Source of the DNA: Apostichopus japonicus
Taxonomy: Eukaryota > Echinodermata > Holothuroidea > Aspidochirotida > Stichopodidae
Assembly (NCBI RefSeq): GCF_037975245.1
Contig: NC_092571.1
Location: 1,406,501 to 1,470,500, forward strand
DNA: 64,000 nt
Direction of reading: 5' to 3'
Each line of letters starts with the position of its first letter. Position 1 is the first letter of the stretch. Below the pieces are notes generated by a model that saw only the letters and a program-made list of their open reading frames with translations, did not search any database and was not told the origin of the DNA. The translations under genes were made by a program, and so were the position numbers. This document shows, piece by piece, positions 11,519 to 24,309 of the stretch.

Positions 11519-14500
11519 AATAGATGTGTGGTCATATGCGGACACAGAGGAACACTCTTGTCACACCTTTGCAATAATTGTCAACCACGAGGATGTGGAT
11601 ATGAAATACTGCCACCGGTTAAAGTCACTGGTTATGGAATTAGAATTTTTATGCTGGATGGGAAAGGAACTTTTGTAAAGACCATTGAGGTAAATATCAA
11701 GAGTTGATTTTATTTACTAAAAGATCTACATGAGGGTATGACTATTTTGGATTATGTGAGTGCATGTGTCTGTGAAATTGCTTTCATGTTAAGTACCTAT
11801 GTGGCAATTTCTTTTGGTTGAGAAAACCAATGATGGGAACTGACGAACTGGGGATGAGAGGCAGTATTTCACTTTCTTTCCTCTCCCCACCCTTCATCTT
11901 CAGGATGCAATCATACGATATGTGATCGTCGTTAAACTTTAATCTAGGTCGTGAATAAGAAGCATGTATAGCAAAGGTAAACAACCCTGTATGGAACTAA
12001 GGTGGATGCCCCCTTCCAGAGGTACACAGTATCTTTCTCATGAGAAATTTACTCCATTACCAAAAAAAATGCACTCTTGCTTGTATCTTGTAGAAGAAAG
12101 GGAATGTGGTCAGATTGTTGCATATTCCCATGGTTAAGATACCTGTAGTAGCTATCATCATTGGTAGAACATTCCAAAAAAATCATTACATTTCTCATAT
12201 TTTTAATCCCTACCATTGTACTCTATACATTATGTCGCTCTGCCTACTCACAAACCAGCCTGATTCTTAAGTTGCCAGGGCAGGTATACCGTGGTATTAT
12301 AACTAGCTAATCGCATAAATGCTGCTCTTTTTGATGTTGAAGCCCAAAGGAGTTATTCAAATTTATAAAACAAAGGATTAATATTAAAAATTAGCCCTGG
12401 ACTAAGGAGCAAACATCGTCATCCCATTAGCATTAAAAGGAGCGTACAAGACATTACTATTATTTTCATCTCCTCTAAAAAGTCGTTACTGATCGACAGT
12501 CGCAGATGAGTTAAGGCCAAGTGAATCTCTTGACCCACCAAAGAATGTGAATTAGTTCCAATGAATTTTGATCTTGAGTTATTACTCTTGTAATCCACTT
12601 CACAATTTTGAGTATTGTGGTAAGGGGAAAGGTACACAACAACTTAATAAATATGTATATACTGTCCTCTAAAAGTGGTTGTAACGAGGATCGTTTTGCC
12701 AAAAAGAACAAGTAAGATATACGGAGATGATACCAGCTGAAAAAGCAAAGTTAGACATTTCAAGTTTGATGGAATGTTATTGTGATGTAGCTTCAGTCAA
12801 GGAATTTTCTGATTTTTGTTTTAAGGGTTTGTGGCACAATTTAAATAATTTAAATTGCAAACTCTATAGAGTAAATGCAATGGTTATGCATGTTCCAACT
12901 TCCCTTTCATTATAATAAACTGCACACGGGGATGGGTTGGGTGCCTGGTTTTATTAAACTTATATCCCTCACACGTATATAAACTTTAATCTTGTAAGTT
13001 AATCATTTAATCATTACATGGACATTGAGAACTCTTGTATGTATGTATGCATGTATGTATTTTAGATCCTCCTGCAAGCAGGAACTCGCGAAGAAGCCAT
13101 CATTATTTTATCAAAGCTGCAAGCTCACCGAAGTCAGTCTTTTAGATTTATATTTAACGTCCATGACTATGAATTGTCAATTGTCGACAACTCTGTAACT
13201 GGCAACATACATTAATCTTGGAGTGACTTGAACCTGGGACCTTAAAACCATAAAAAGACCTAAAGAACCATAAAAAGAAATGAGTTTTTCACTTGACGTA
13301 TTTGAAGGTTTCAGTCCTTGATTGCTATTGATCCATCTATGTCATTTGCTCTCCTCTTGCTTCCCAGTCATCTCTCCGCAATCTTTCCTTGATTCCCAGG
13401 ATCCCATATATACTGATATTCCTTCTAAAGTTCATCAATATTCCTTTCAAACTATGATTGCATTCTTTCCTTGTCCTCCTTTCCACTCTTTCTGTTTCCC
13501 ATTACTCGCTCGGGTCTTTGGTTTCTTCATCAAACATTGCAATCGCCTGAACGTTACCGCTTCCATTGTTTACTATTCACTTTCTGCGCATGGGCCCCCC
13601 TTCCTCTGAACTTTCAACCCTGAGGTCCCCCTGTCCTGTCTTCTGTGTCATTGTCTGTTTCTCTTACCCTCTGTTTACCCCATCTGCTGTTTTCCTAATT
13701 TTCCTCCCCTAGTCTGATCTTTCATCACGATCTCTTCTTTGTTCTCAGTTGTTCATCCCCATGTTGTTCATACTCATTTCCTGCCTCTTCTCTGATTTCT
13801 CTAGCCCCCTCGTAGCTACCCCCCCCCCACGGTCTTCTCCCTCTGTCCCATTGTACCCTATTACTAGAATAATACCCACACCCACATAATATCTACAGTG
13901 ACTGCAGTTTGGCAGGATTGACAGAATGTAACTCATTGGAGTTTATCCTTTTGTTACAATAAATCTCCAATTACACATTTACATTAATATATTCTAAATG
14001 CCCACAATATTTTACAAGTAAATGAAGAAAACGAAAGTACGGCTACCGGAATAATTTGCCGACAAGTCACAGCTGCAGCATTAACCATTTGCCCACAGGA
14101 GAATTTTTTTAGTACCTTTTTTGGGAAAGGGAGTAGGGGGAGGGTCGCTCCGCCCTGCTTTTATTGTTGATATTATTACTGTATGAATACTGGATCTTTT
14201 TCCGATTACGAAAAACAGACTTTTTTGCTAATATGAACATCGAACCTTTTATCCAATTATGAAAACAGGACCATTTTGCTATTATGAATATCGAACCTTT
14301 TTTCCGATTATGAATAACAGACCTTTTTTGCTATTATGAATATCAAACCTTTTTGCCGATTAAGAAAAACTGACCTTTTTTCCTATTATGAATATCGAAC
14401 CTTTTTTCTGATTATGAATAACGGACCTTATGAACAATGCCCCTTTTTTATTATGAATAATGAACCTTTTTCCGATTATGGATAACGAACCTTTTTTCGA

Positions 14501-16544
14501 AATAATGCACGTTATGAATAACCAACCTTATGAACAATGACCCTTATGACTAATGGTCCTTATGAATATTGGCTGACCTCGGTGTTATAATGATGTATCA
14601 CAATTTTTCTTGTTTTGTTTGTTGCCGTGTTACGTTTCTGTGTTCGTCCTTGTTTCCGAAACCAAATACTTGTGTGACATACCATTAAAGATTGCTACTT
14701 AAGAGCAGATGGTAGGAAAATAAAATCTACCATGCGGGTTATACATTTAATGTGGATTTATATGGATTCTAATTTCTGCCCGAAATCTTGTGATAAGTTT
14801 ATCTCATGTATGACAACCGTAAGGTACTCCAAAGCTAAGAGATAGAGAATGTGTTTTCTATTTTGATAATCCTGAATCATTTTTGGGAAAGCAACTTCAC
14901 ACGTTTCCCAAGAAACCCAAAAAGGTACCAATTTTCTACGAAAAGCAGATTGGGGTGCATGGATTATTTCAGAGAAGGCAGTTATGAACGAAAATGTCCT
15001 TAGACCAGCTTAGTTGGGTATTGGGATTGGGGAACAATACTATGGACGAGTGGATAAAGGTAGTGGCATTTAGAAGCAATGATACCTCACATTTGGGACA
15101 TGGGGGGTTGTTAGCCCGGGCAGCTAAAGTAAGTTGGGTTTTTTCATCCAGGAGAAATCCAACGGTTTTCCCATCGGAAATTACTCTTCCAAATTGTGTA
15201 AAAAAATACCAAATGATAAAAAAAATGTAAATTGGATAATCACCTGATGTGAGTTATATCTGTAAGTATATTGCTCTATATGGTTTCTCCCACATACACA
15301 TGTGGCTGCTTGGCATTCCAGGCCGATACATATATTTTTGTTAGCCATCAGAGTAAGCTTTTCAAAATTTCTGTACATTCCTGTACTACTGTTCGACGCT
15401 GGTATATATCTACCATTTTAGCTGTTAATAATGTAAAACCACAGCTGCTGTTTTCACAATTTGGGGGTTTTACTATTTGACGATGAAGCCATAGAACAGC
15501 TCTGTTTTGTTTTATTTATTTTTTAAAATCTGTGATGCATAATTAATGATATTGGTTCTTCCAATTAGAAATTCCAACTCAGAAAAACCTCCACCCTTCT
15601 TTTTTTAAACACTCAATTTGGATTCCTTGGACCAGTAAAACTCAGAATTATCATGCTCAATACTTGACAGTAATGAATTATGCCACGAAGCAGACTAATT
15701 AAATGTTGACTGCAGAGATGCACTTTTTAGGTATGAAAAACGCTTGGCACACTTAGAAATCTATACCTGCATATCGTACTTTAAACTGTGGATGAACCTG
15801 GTATTTTAATATGACTCAGCATGCATATACACATATAGCTGTACATTATCAAAGCGGAAATATTTGGAAAGTTGTAAACACATTGTTAATTAATCCACTT
15901 AAGGTTTGACAAATATTATTTACAAAAAGATATGCATATATGCTATTGCATCATTCTGGGAAAGATTTTGTTTGTATTTTATTTTCATGAGTTTCTTTGT
16001 TTCTGTGGAGATAGGATTAGTGACATCTTTTTGAATATTATATAAAAAAAAATATTGAAGAAAAATTGCAGATTTATTAGTATATGTAAGGTAAATATTT
16101 TGTTTTTGTTGCTTGCATTGTTTCAAATAATGTTTTACTTTAAATTGATCTATTTCTAATTTCAAAGAGTTCTCTTTTAATTTGCTAGGTTTGGGCACTG
16201 CGTCAATCCTCTGACATGGTAGAAACGGCTGCACTATGTACAGGTACTAAGTAAACCATTACCACTATAGTTTACATTGATTGTATTTGGGAATCATGCA
16301 CATTTATGAATCGACTTAGATCGACTTATAAATATTAGCTTTATACTTCTAAAATATTTAATTTAAAAATAGTGGTTGTTTCTCTCAACCAAGCTAGTTT
16401 TAGTTTTAAACTGCTTTGTACATGTTTATCAAGTTACTGTATTGTGTAACCCTTTTTGTTGTAGCCAAGAAAAATCCAAACTATCTAGCCATAGATGAAA
16501 CAAATATAAAAAAGAAAAGAAAAGTGTTAACACTGAGAAAATAA
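11519..16544 (+). CDS. Candidate multi-exon gene (five possible exons), product unknown
   Basis: Possible exons 11519-11689, 13066-13132, 15004-15128, 16189-16243 and 16465-16544 join in compatible phases. Signals include donor GAG/GTAAAT at 11690, acceptor TTTTAG at 13061, donor AAA/GTAAGT at 15129, acceptor TTTGCTAG at 16181, donor CAG/GTACTA at 16244 and acceptor TTTTTGTTGTAG ending 16464. The last exon encodes a basic KKKRKV stretch, like a nuclear localisation signal, shortly before the stop at 16542-16544. Weak points: the 13133 donor (GTCAGT) and the 15003 acceptor are poor. The first exon has no good acceptor in its frame; the strong acceptor ending 11467 opens a different frame, so an indel or pseudogene is possible. 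I do not recognise the protein. Confidence 0.27.
14190..14560 (+). repeat. Degenerate tandem repeat, unit about 55 bp
   Basis: Repeats of GATTATGAATAACAGACC followed by CTATTATGAATATCGAACC, separated by T runs. The copies are imperfect and shorten toward the 3' side. Confidence 0.75.
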
Positions 16545-17933
16545 CTGAAACAAGATACTTGTGGCTTGTGAATAGAAAATAGTTTTTATTGCAGTGTATG
16601 ATCTATTTCCTAGAAATGTCAGAGAAATAAACAAATTGAGGATGTTGGGTGGTCGTAAGCTGTCCTCTTCAAACAGGGTTTGAACAGAAACCTTGAACAG
16701 ATGCTTCCTAGTTAGATGTCAGTAACCTTATAGAAAGGGGGAAAAGCGAAAGGGATTAGCTACTTTTAACATTATATGTTTCTTCGCACACCTCTGAATT
16801 GATTGGTTTCTTTCGTTGTTCCCGGTACAGTTTCGATGGATATACGAGACAGATTATTTCTTTCAGGTAAATTCATATTTAAATCCATCTTTACCATCTT
16901 ACCCTGAAAGAAAATTACAAGAATGTGAAGGGAAAAAAAACAACTCAAAAGGTGTTGAAAGTCAACGTGCACTGATTATGTAACATTTTCCATGGTCTGT
17001 AAAATGTGCTCTGCTTGCCGTTAGCCTTTTTAATTAAATATTTTTCACAATGATTTTGATCAGTTTCCAAAAGTATTTGAAATTGCTAAACTTGACATGA
17101 ATGTAGTTCATTAGCGGAACTATCAAGTCAAGTTTTTAGTTGCTATAATGCAGGGTACAAGTGACAAAGACTTGATATGTGTTCTGCATATGTTGAACAC
17201 TACCATAAAAATGATCATGGGATAGAAACTCTATGGAATAAATGGTAGCCATCTCTCAGGCTTGGTCGCTCCTTTCTGGGGATTGTGCTACACAGCCACA
17301 CCCCCATGGTTACCCCCTGTACACACGTACCACTCTAAAAAGTGGAGCATAATCACCTCCTACCATCTCTGCCTCGCCCAACCCCCCCCCCCCCCCAGAT
17401 CCAAGGGTGTGGTGATTACCAGGTTGGTGTTAAGAGGGGACATTGGAGCTTGGGGTGGAGAGATTTAGAGAGAATGGCTGTAGAAATCACAAGAGTCACA
17501 AGTTGCCATAATTTTGTTAAAATAAAAGCTATGTATGCACATTTTTAACAGAACGAGTAATTTTTTCCCCCAAGATTGTTTCTATTGGGTTTAATTATGC
17601 TATGCTTTAGTTAGTTTTAATTCACAGCAGGCAAAAGGCTGCTTTTACCAGGTTTAGAAACTGATATTTGGACAATTAATGTCTTGGACTCTTTCATTTT
17701 GGTTTCATTTCTAACCATCTGCTTGTTCTTGAAACTTGTTTGTTTGAACAACACCGCACTGTATAAACGGAATTATTTGAAGTTCGAATCTAGACGGAAC
17801 AGTTATCGCTTCGCTCTGCACACGTGGGACGAGGACATTTTTTCTTCACTTTTGACGATTTCCAATCGATATTTCTCAAAACTTAGTGTCAGTTTTGTGA
17901 GAATTACATTTTATTCTCTGTGCATCTTTTCAG

Positions 17934-18905
17934 ACTGAGAGAGGATCACCTGAAAGTGGTCTGTGGAACTTGGATTTGGGTAAGTGGAATTTTGTATAAT
18001 TATTTTTTATAAAATTGCTTAAAAAATGATGGCGGGGGAGGGGGGGGGGGTTACTTGTGTAAGAAAACAATTTAGGGGAAATAGTATACAGGAGGGAGAA
18101 GTGTTATGTTGTAAAGGGGAGGGGAATGGGGAGGGGGAATGAGAAGTTTGAATGCAGACAATTTTTACTGATTACATAACTTTACAATGAAACTTTTAAT
18201 TATTGCTCTTATAATGAAATTTTTACTGAAGGTTTAAAGAGGGTCCTTGTATATAAGATGATAAGATATATGATGTCAACTGGTAAAATAATAATAATTG
18301 TAAATAGTGATAAAATATAAAAATAGAGAATTTTTACTGAAGAATAATGCAAAGTACTTTACACAGTTAAATAGGAAATGTCTTTAGAAGGTCAGTTTTG
18401 GAGACAAAATGGAGGTGAGGGAAGGGGGGGGGGTGAATTTTTAATGCCAGAAGCAACCATCCTCTGTTAATCTGATGTAGAAGTGTGAATGGTAATTAGG
18501 GAAAGAATTTTCTTGTTTGTTGATTGTCACTGGAGGTAATCATTCTCTACGAAACAAGAAAGAACTGCTGGGAAGCATACTGTAAGTGGTAACAAAGAGA
18601 TACAGTTATGGAAAGGGCAAAACATGTAGTGATATTAATCATATGATAGTGATGTGTCCCCCCATCCCCCCACCCCTCCCCCCAAACTTGAGATGCAAGA
18701 ACAAAAGGCTCAAACAAGCAAACAGTTTATTTTAATGATGATTTATTTATGATTCATGGGTGATTTATTCATAGCTGTTAGGAATGGAAATCTTGACCAT
18801 GCAGCTGCCATAGAAAATGAAACTGAACACGTTGCTGAGAAAAAGGATTGCACGCTTCACTATCACATGTTCAATTTCTACCAATCAGAGATGTTTGATA
18901 GTTAA
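17934..18905 (+). CDS. Candidate two-exon 3' gene end, product unknown
   Basis: Exon 17934-17979 has acceptor CATCTTTTCAG and donor GGTAAGTG. Exon 18775-18905 has acceptor TTATTCATAG. Both are open in one frame and the phase-1 junction fits, giving about 58 residues ending at TAA (18903-18905). It could be an alternative terminus of the candidate gene at 11.5-16.5 kb, since the 15128 exon end and the 17934 exon start are both phase 0. No known domain is recognised. An open frame of this length can occur by chance. Confidence 0.25.
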
Positions 18906-19270
18906 TTTACATATCTCTAAGAGAACCAATCATATAAGATATTTTAGCTTACACCCGGTTCTGTGAAATCTGTTAATGGTCAACATTATGCATACAATTT
19001 GCATATAATCACTTATTCATAACATGTGCATCACCGTTAAGTATTGCTACAGGTCGTGTAGTAAGCGATGAAACAGACTGCACGGGTGTGTTGTTCTCAC
19101 ATTGTTAATGTTATTCTGCATCTTGGGTATAAATTTCACTACAAGTTTACCTTTGTATAAACCATTGTATTGTTTAACAATGGATCTTGCTCTCTGATTG
19201 AGAGTTATATACCTTCAGTAGGTTGGAAACTTGTCAATCCAACTTACAAAACATGTAGTAAGCTTCAGTA

Positions 19271-19393
19271 TACATCCCCTCCCCTTCCTCACCACTCCCC
19301 CTCCCCTTCCTCACCCCTCCCCTCCCCTCCCCTCCCCTCCCCTTCCTCACCCCTCCCCCTCCCCTTCCTCACCCCTCCCCCTCCCCTTCCCCA
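19271..19393 (+). repeat. C-rich CCCCTCCCCTTCCTCA tandem repeat
   Basis: Units of about 16-27 bp of pure pyrimidine with CTCA spacers. The ORFs across it are simple-sequence artefacts. Confidence 0.85.
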
Positions 19394-20643
19394 AGATGTT
19401 ATACTTTGCATGAACATATATGTACGTCACTATACATAAAGCTCTCGTCAGTTTAAATGAACCAATGATTTCTTTCTAAAGTGAACACTTCCTCTTCCCC
19501 AAACTTTAGTTCTCAATTTTGAAACCAAAAGGTATGCATGTAAGTTGGACTTGACTCAGTGTGAACTATATACATACTGAAGAAACTTGAATGCTTTTCC
19601 GTAGGAAAACTGACCACTATGACAGTGAATGATTTGATGATAGCGACCTCTATATACCAGCAGTGTCAAGTTATGTTAGAAGAGGAGAGGGTTAGGGAGT
19701 GGGTGATGGTGCTGCGGGTGGGGGGGGGGGGAGCAAAATGAGGTTTGGGAACAGGGTAAGGATCAAGGATGTGGGGAGCATATTGAAGGGACTATGCTAT
19801 GGTGGTGTAGGTGGTATTAATTGGTTGAAATGTTAACATCATGCCAATAAATTTTGTGCCCCCAAAAGGATTTTCTCGTGGCTAAAGTTGATTGCTTTAG
19901 CAAACTTGCTGGACACTTTGTGCATCTCCATGTGAAACGACATATTGATAGCATGCAAGATATGACTGCAACGACACTCCCAGTTCTGCTACCATCCGGT
20001 CTGGATCAACTGTGTAATAATAAACTTAAAAGTAACAAATTTGCTGTTGTAGACTTTACTACAACACTTGGGATGAAAACTGCAACACTGACTATAAGAA
20101 TATATTGCAAACTGTATGATGACACTGTATGATGACACTTAATTATGTCGCTGTTCACTGGGTGCGGTTTCACCTTAGCCTCGGAGCTCGGTACTGAACA
20201 GTGTTCAGTTACAGTTTCAAATCCGAGTCTCGTTCATATTCTGTTTACAATTTTGCATCTATTACACCAACATAAATAGCATGCAACGATCGTGGTCCAT
20301 GAGGACTCACAAACCAAGTCTATACAAAATGCAAATCAACCAAAACAGAAAATTTTCTAACACATTGTATATGAGCAAAACAGGTTTGGCCGTGTGGTTA
20401 GCTTAACAAAACCAGATTTTTTGCTTGACTATGTTACCAAACACCTTCAAATGCTTTTCTCTATAATGATATTCACAGAGGAAAATAATATTTCTACAGA
20501 ACAGTTGCAATTTTTGAGAAATTCAAAATATTCAGAGAAAATCGACTGCTTAGCAAACATTCCAAGTGTTCCGGTTTCAAGGCTAAATGAACGAGAAGAT
20601 AATTATAATAGGAAAGTATCAAGCTTTCAAATTACATCTGCAG

Positions 20644-20717
20644 ACGGGACCAAACCCTACCAGACCCGAATCGGACCCGGACCCGAACCAGGCCCGAACC
20701 GGACCCGACCGGACCAA
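20644..20717 (+). repeat. GGACCCGAACC-type short tandem repeat
   Basis: Variants of GACCCGAACC and GGACCCG repeat over about 70 bp, GC-rich within AT-rich surroundings. The overlapping ORF is not considered coding. Confidence 0.7.
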
Positions 20718-21353
20718 GTACTGTGATCCACTTCCTGTAATAATTGAAGGTTTATAGTTAATAGATCTCAAGTTAGGGAAAAGCTATCGAGATGGCCAGG
20801 TTTCCAATTACTGTAGCACTGTGGAATAATTGTCCCTTCAATGTAAGTGTTACACAGTCTGCCATCAGGATATCCCTTTAACAAACCTAATGTGTAATTA
20901 TCTTGATTATATGACTAATCACCCCTGGACTGACAATGAACACAATCATAAATTTAGGCCCACATCCTTTACATCAAGAAACACAAGCTAACCCTGTTTC
21001 AGTTTGCATACATGTGATACGCTACAGTGCGTTTATTAACTGCCCTCTTTTCTTTTCTTTTCATTTGCTTCAAGGATTTAACTTTCCCTTTACAATGCTG
21101 GATGTGAACATGAAACCGATATTGTACTAAGTTGATATCGTCAGATTCCTAATCTTTTAAGGGGAAATCCCTCTTTATGATTTTTGTTTATGAACCTTGT
21201 TCACACAGCCTGCACATGATATTGTAACTCAAAATAAGAGAAAACAGGTATTGACTCTAGAATAACACATCAGGTAAAAGAATAATAAACAATTGACCAC
21301 CTTTTAGCTGATGCTATCATTTAATATGAAATAATATATCAAAATAAAATAAA

Positions 21354-21432
21354 ACTGTTAGCAAACTGCTTATCCAGTAGAGAGCCTGTGTAAGAGAATG
21401 TGTAAAAGTAAGTTGACCTGACGTTTCGATCC
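21354..21432 (-). mobile_element. Penelope-like element 3' end, truncated
   Basis: On the minus strand this matches the 3' ends at 36.0 and 59.8 kb, sharing GTTAGCAAACTGCTTATCC and AAGTAAGTTG(A/G)CCTGACG. It stops inside the hammerhead stem II sequence at TTTCGATCC and passes into unrelated DNA. Only about 80 bp survive. Confidence 0.8.
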
Positions 21433-22266
21433 AAATAAAATATCGTAAAACCTATATTTGTTCTAATTGTCATGTTGAGGTTGGAGGTAATTGCAGGGAC
21501 ATATAAGGTTTTTCATGACCTGTGTTAGTCATATGTGTGACCATAAAGTTACCCCTAGAGTAGCCCACTGTTGTACCCAACTTTGATACTGAGTGTGCAG
21601 ATAAATGCCTTCTGCAGCTTTGGCAAGCTGTCATAGTGTGCTTGGTCATAGTGTCCCACCATGGAAACAAGGTAACATTTCCATATTTTAAATACGGTAT
21701 TACATTGTATAAGTACTGTGTATACTACTGTATTGACTAAACACATAGTTGTTTGTATTCCAGGGTGTGAGTGTTTACAATTCATATACTGTTTTATTCT
21801 AACACTGCAAATACTATATATAAGTAAATGAATAGTTGTTTGTATTCCAGGGTGTGAGTGTTTACAGTGCACTATACTGTTTTAATTGTAATGCTGCAAA
21901 TACTAGAAGTAAATAAATAGTTGTTTGTATTCCAGGGTGTGAGTGTTTAAAGTGCACTATACTGTTTTAATTCTAACACTGCAAATACTAGAAGTAAATG
22001 AATAATGTAGGCCAGGGTGTGAGTGTTTACAGTGCACTATACTGTTTTAATTGTAATGCTGCAAATACTAGAAGTAAATAAATAGTTGTTTGTATTCCAG
22101 GGTGTGAGTGTTTAAAGTGCACTATACTGTTTTAATTCTAACACTGCAAATACTAGTAGTAAATGAATAGTTGTTTGTAGGCCAGGGTGTGAGTGTTTAC
22201 AGTGCACTATACTGTTTTAATTGTAACGCTGCAAATACTAGAAGTAAATAAATAGTTGTTTGTATT

Positions 22267-24309
22267 AAGATAAGATAAGATAAGATAAACTTTATTGCAT
22301 CCGATAGGGAAATTACATGCTTGCAGATAAAACAGTAAGATATAAAAACGGTACTATACAACAATAAGAGAACAAACAGTAGGACAATAAAAGCATAAGA
22401 ACTGCTAATAACAAGGAACGGGAACAGATGGGCCGAAGCTCACAGAATGGCAAGGAATAAAAAGTATAAACAAATCACAAACGGTAAAATATGATAAGAA
22501 CCCAATGAAAGAAGGAAAGACAAAGGCAAGAGATTAGCGATTAAAAGATGCATTAAAAATTCTAACAGCTTGTCCCATGAAAGATGAGGGGTAACGATTA
22601 GTATGAGCCTTCGGAGGTCTCATCCTCCCACTACGAGGGATAATACAATTATTTAATGGAGCGTGGAGAGGGTGATCGATATCCTTGAGAACTGAATGAA
22701 GCTTATCATCAACCCGACTATCAAAGACCTCGTCAACCATTGGCAAGCGTTTCCCAACAGCCCTACCTGCCCGTTTAACAGTATCATCTAACACTTTCTT
22801 GGATGTCTTATTTATGTTACCAACCCAGGAAGTTATGCAGTATGACCAAACACTACTAATAATAGAGTTGTAAAAAAATGGATAAAATGTTCTGGTTCAC
22901 GTCAAAAGAGACTAATTTCCTCAAGCAATACATTCGTGGTTTCAAACGTTTGGCAACATACTCAACATGTGCATCCCACTTTAGCTGATCATCCATAACT
23001 ACACCCAAATATTTGTACTCAGTTACCCTATCCACTGTCTTACTGTCAATGACCACAGGTTCGGGCACTATCTTGTTCGCTCTCCGGAAGTCTATAATGA
23101 GTTCCTTCGTCTTGCTGACGTTAAGATGGAGATAATTCCTGTCGCATTCAGCAACAAAATTGGCAATTTGTTCACGGTAGATCCGGTCATCGTCATTTTT
23201 AATCCGGCCAACGAGAGCAGTGTCATCCGCGAACTTGATGAGCGGACAGCTGAGGTCAGTGGAGCGTATTCCGGAGGTATACAGAGTGAATAGGAATGGT
23301 GCTAACACAGTGCCCTGTGGTGCTCCAGTGCTACATTCCCTAATGTCAGATACAACATCACGACCGATACGTACAAATTGTGAGCGGTTAGTGAGATAGT
23401 CCAATACCCATCGAACCAAAGCATGTGGCACATCATCAGATCCAAGTAAAACGTTAGCTAAAATATGAGGTTGCATCGTATTAAAAGCAGATGAAAAATC
23501 AAAGAACATGATGCGAGCGGAGACTTTACCAGATTTAGAGTCTTCGAGATGGGAGTATAATGTGTCCAATGTGAACAGGAGTGCATCGTCAGTGTTGCGT
23601 CCCTTCCTATATGCGAACTGGTGATCATCCATTAGGTTTACAGTTAGCCTTTTGATATACTGCAATATAAATCTTTCACATGATTTCATGGCTACGGAAG
23701 TGAGCGCCACCGGACGAAGATCATTCATGCTGGTGATACTTGACTTTTTGGGCACCGGAATAATACAGGATTGTTTCCATAGGCGTGGGATGCACTGGGT
23801 CCTAAAGCACAAGTTGAAAATGTGGGTGAAGATATATGACAATTGATGGTTACATAGCTTCAAAACTCGCGGTGAGAGTTTGTCTGGTCCAGCTGATTTT
23901 GATGCGTTCAGACGGGAGAAATCTCGAAGTACATCATCCTCTGTTATGGTTAGGAAAGGCGCGGACTCCCCGGAAGTTACTCTGAGAATACGTTCGATTT
24001 CATCCGTGAAATCGTGGCAATCGAACCGGTTATAAAATGAGTTCAGTTGATTGGCGTAGGTTTGGGAGTATTCTGGTAATGAGCAATGCTTCGAGCTACC
24101 GTTAGTATAACCGCTCATCAAACGCATGCCGGTCCACACATCCCTAATGTTGTTTGTTGTGAAATTATTTTCGATTTTCCGTTTGTAAGCATCTTTCTCT
24201 TGTTTGATTACAGAGTTAATCTCCTTCTGAATTAGCTTCAAGTCATTTTTAGAACCCGTTCTGAATATCAGTTTCTTCCTATTGATCAACTGTTTCACCC
24301 TTTTAGTAA
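22267..24309 (-). mobile_element. L2/CR1-group LINE, 5'-truncated, inserted in the minisatellite
   Basis: On the minus strand the element runs from 24309 to 22267. Its 3' end reads AATTTCCCTATCGGATGCAA, then TAAAGTTTATC and a TTATC microsatellite, the type of tail seen in L2/CR1-group LINEs. The endonuclease region is missing, so it is 5' truncated. The flanking minisatellite resumes without losing sequence: the unit is split between GTATT and CCAGG. No clear target duplication is seen. Confidence 0.88.
22534..24298 (-). pseudogene. LINE reverse transcriptase, frameshifted
   Basis: A 480-codon frame (24298-22856) carries reverse transcriptase motifs: FFDFSSAFNT at residues 265-274 (motif A), TGAPQGTVLAP at 324-334 (motif B), FADD at 356-359 (catalytic motif C) and KYLGV further on. 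It would copy its own RNA at a nicked target. The frame breaks at a run of seven A/T bases (22872-22878); a one-base shift there continues through 22794-22534 with family-like C-terminal sequence. The amino-terminal endonuclease is absent. Closest by motif style are L2, CR1 and Rex1 elements. The copy is dead by truncation and frameshift, but otherwise well preserved. Confidence 0.9.
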
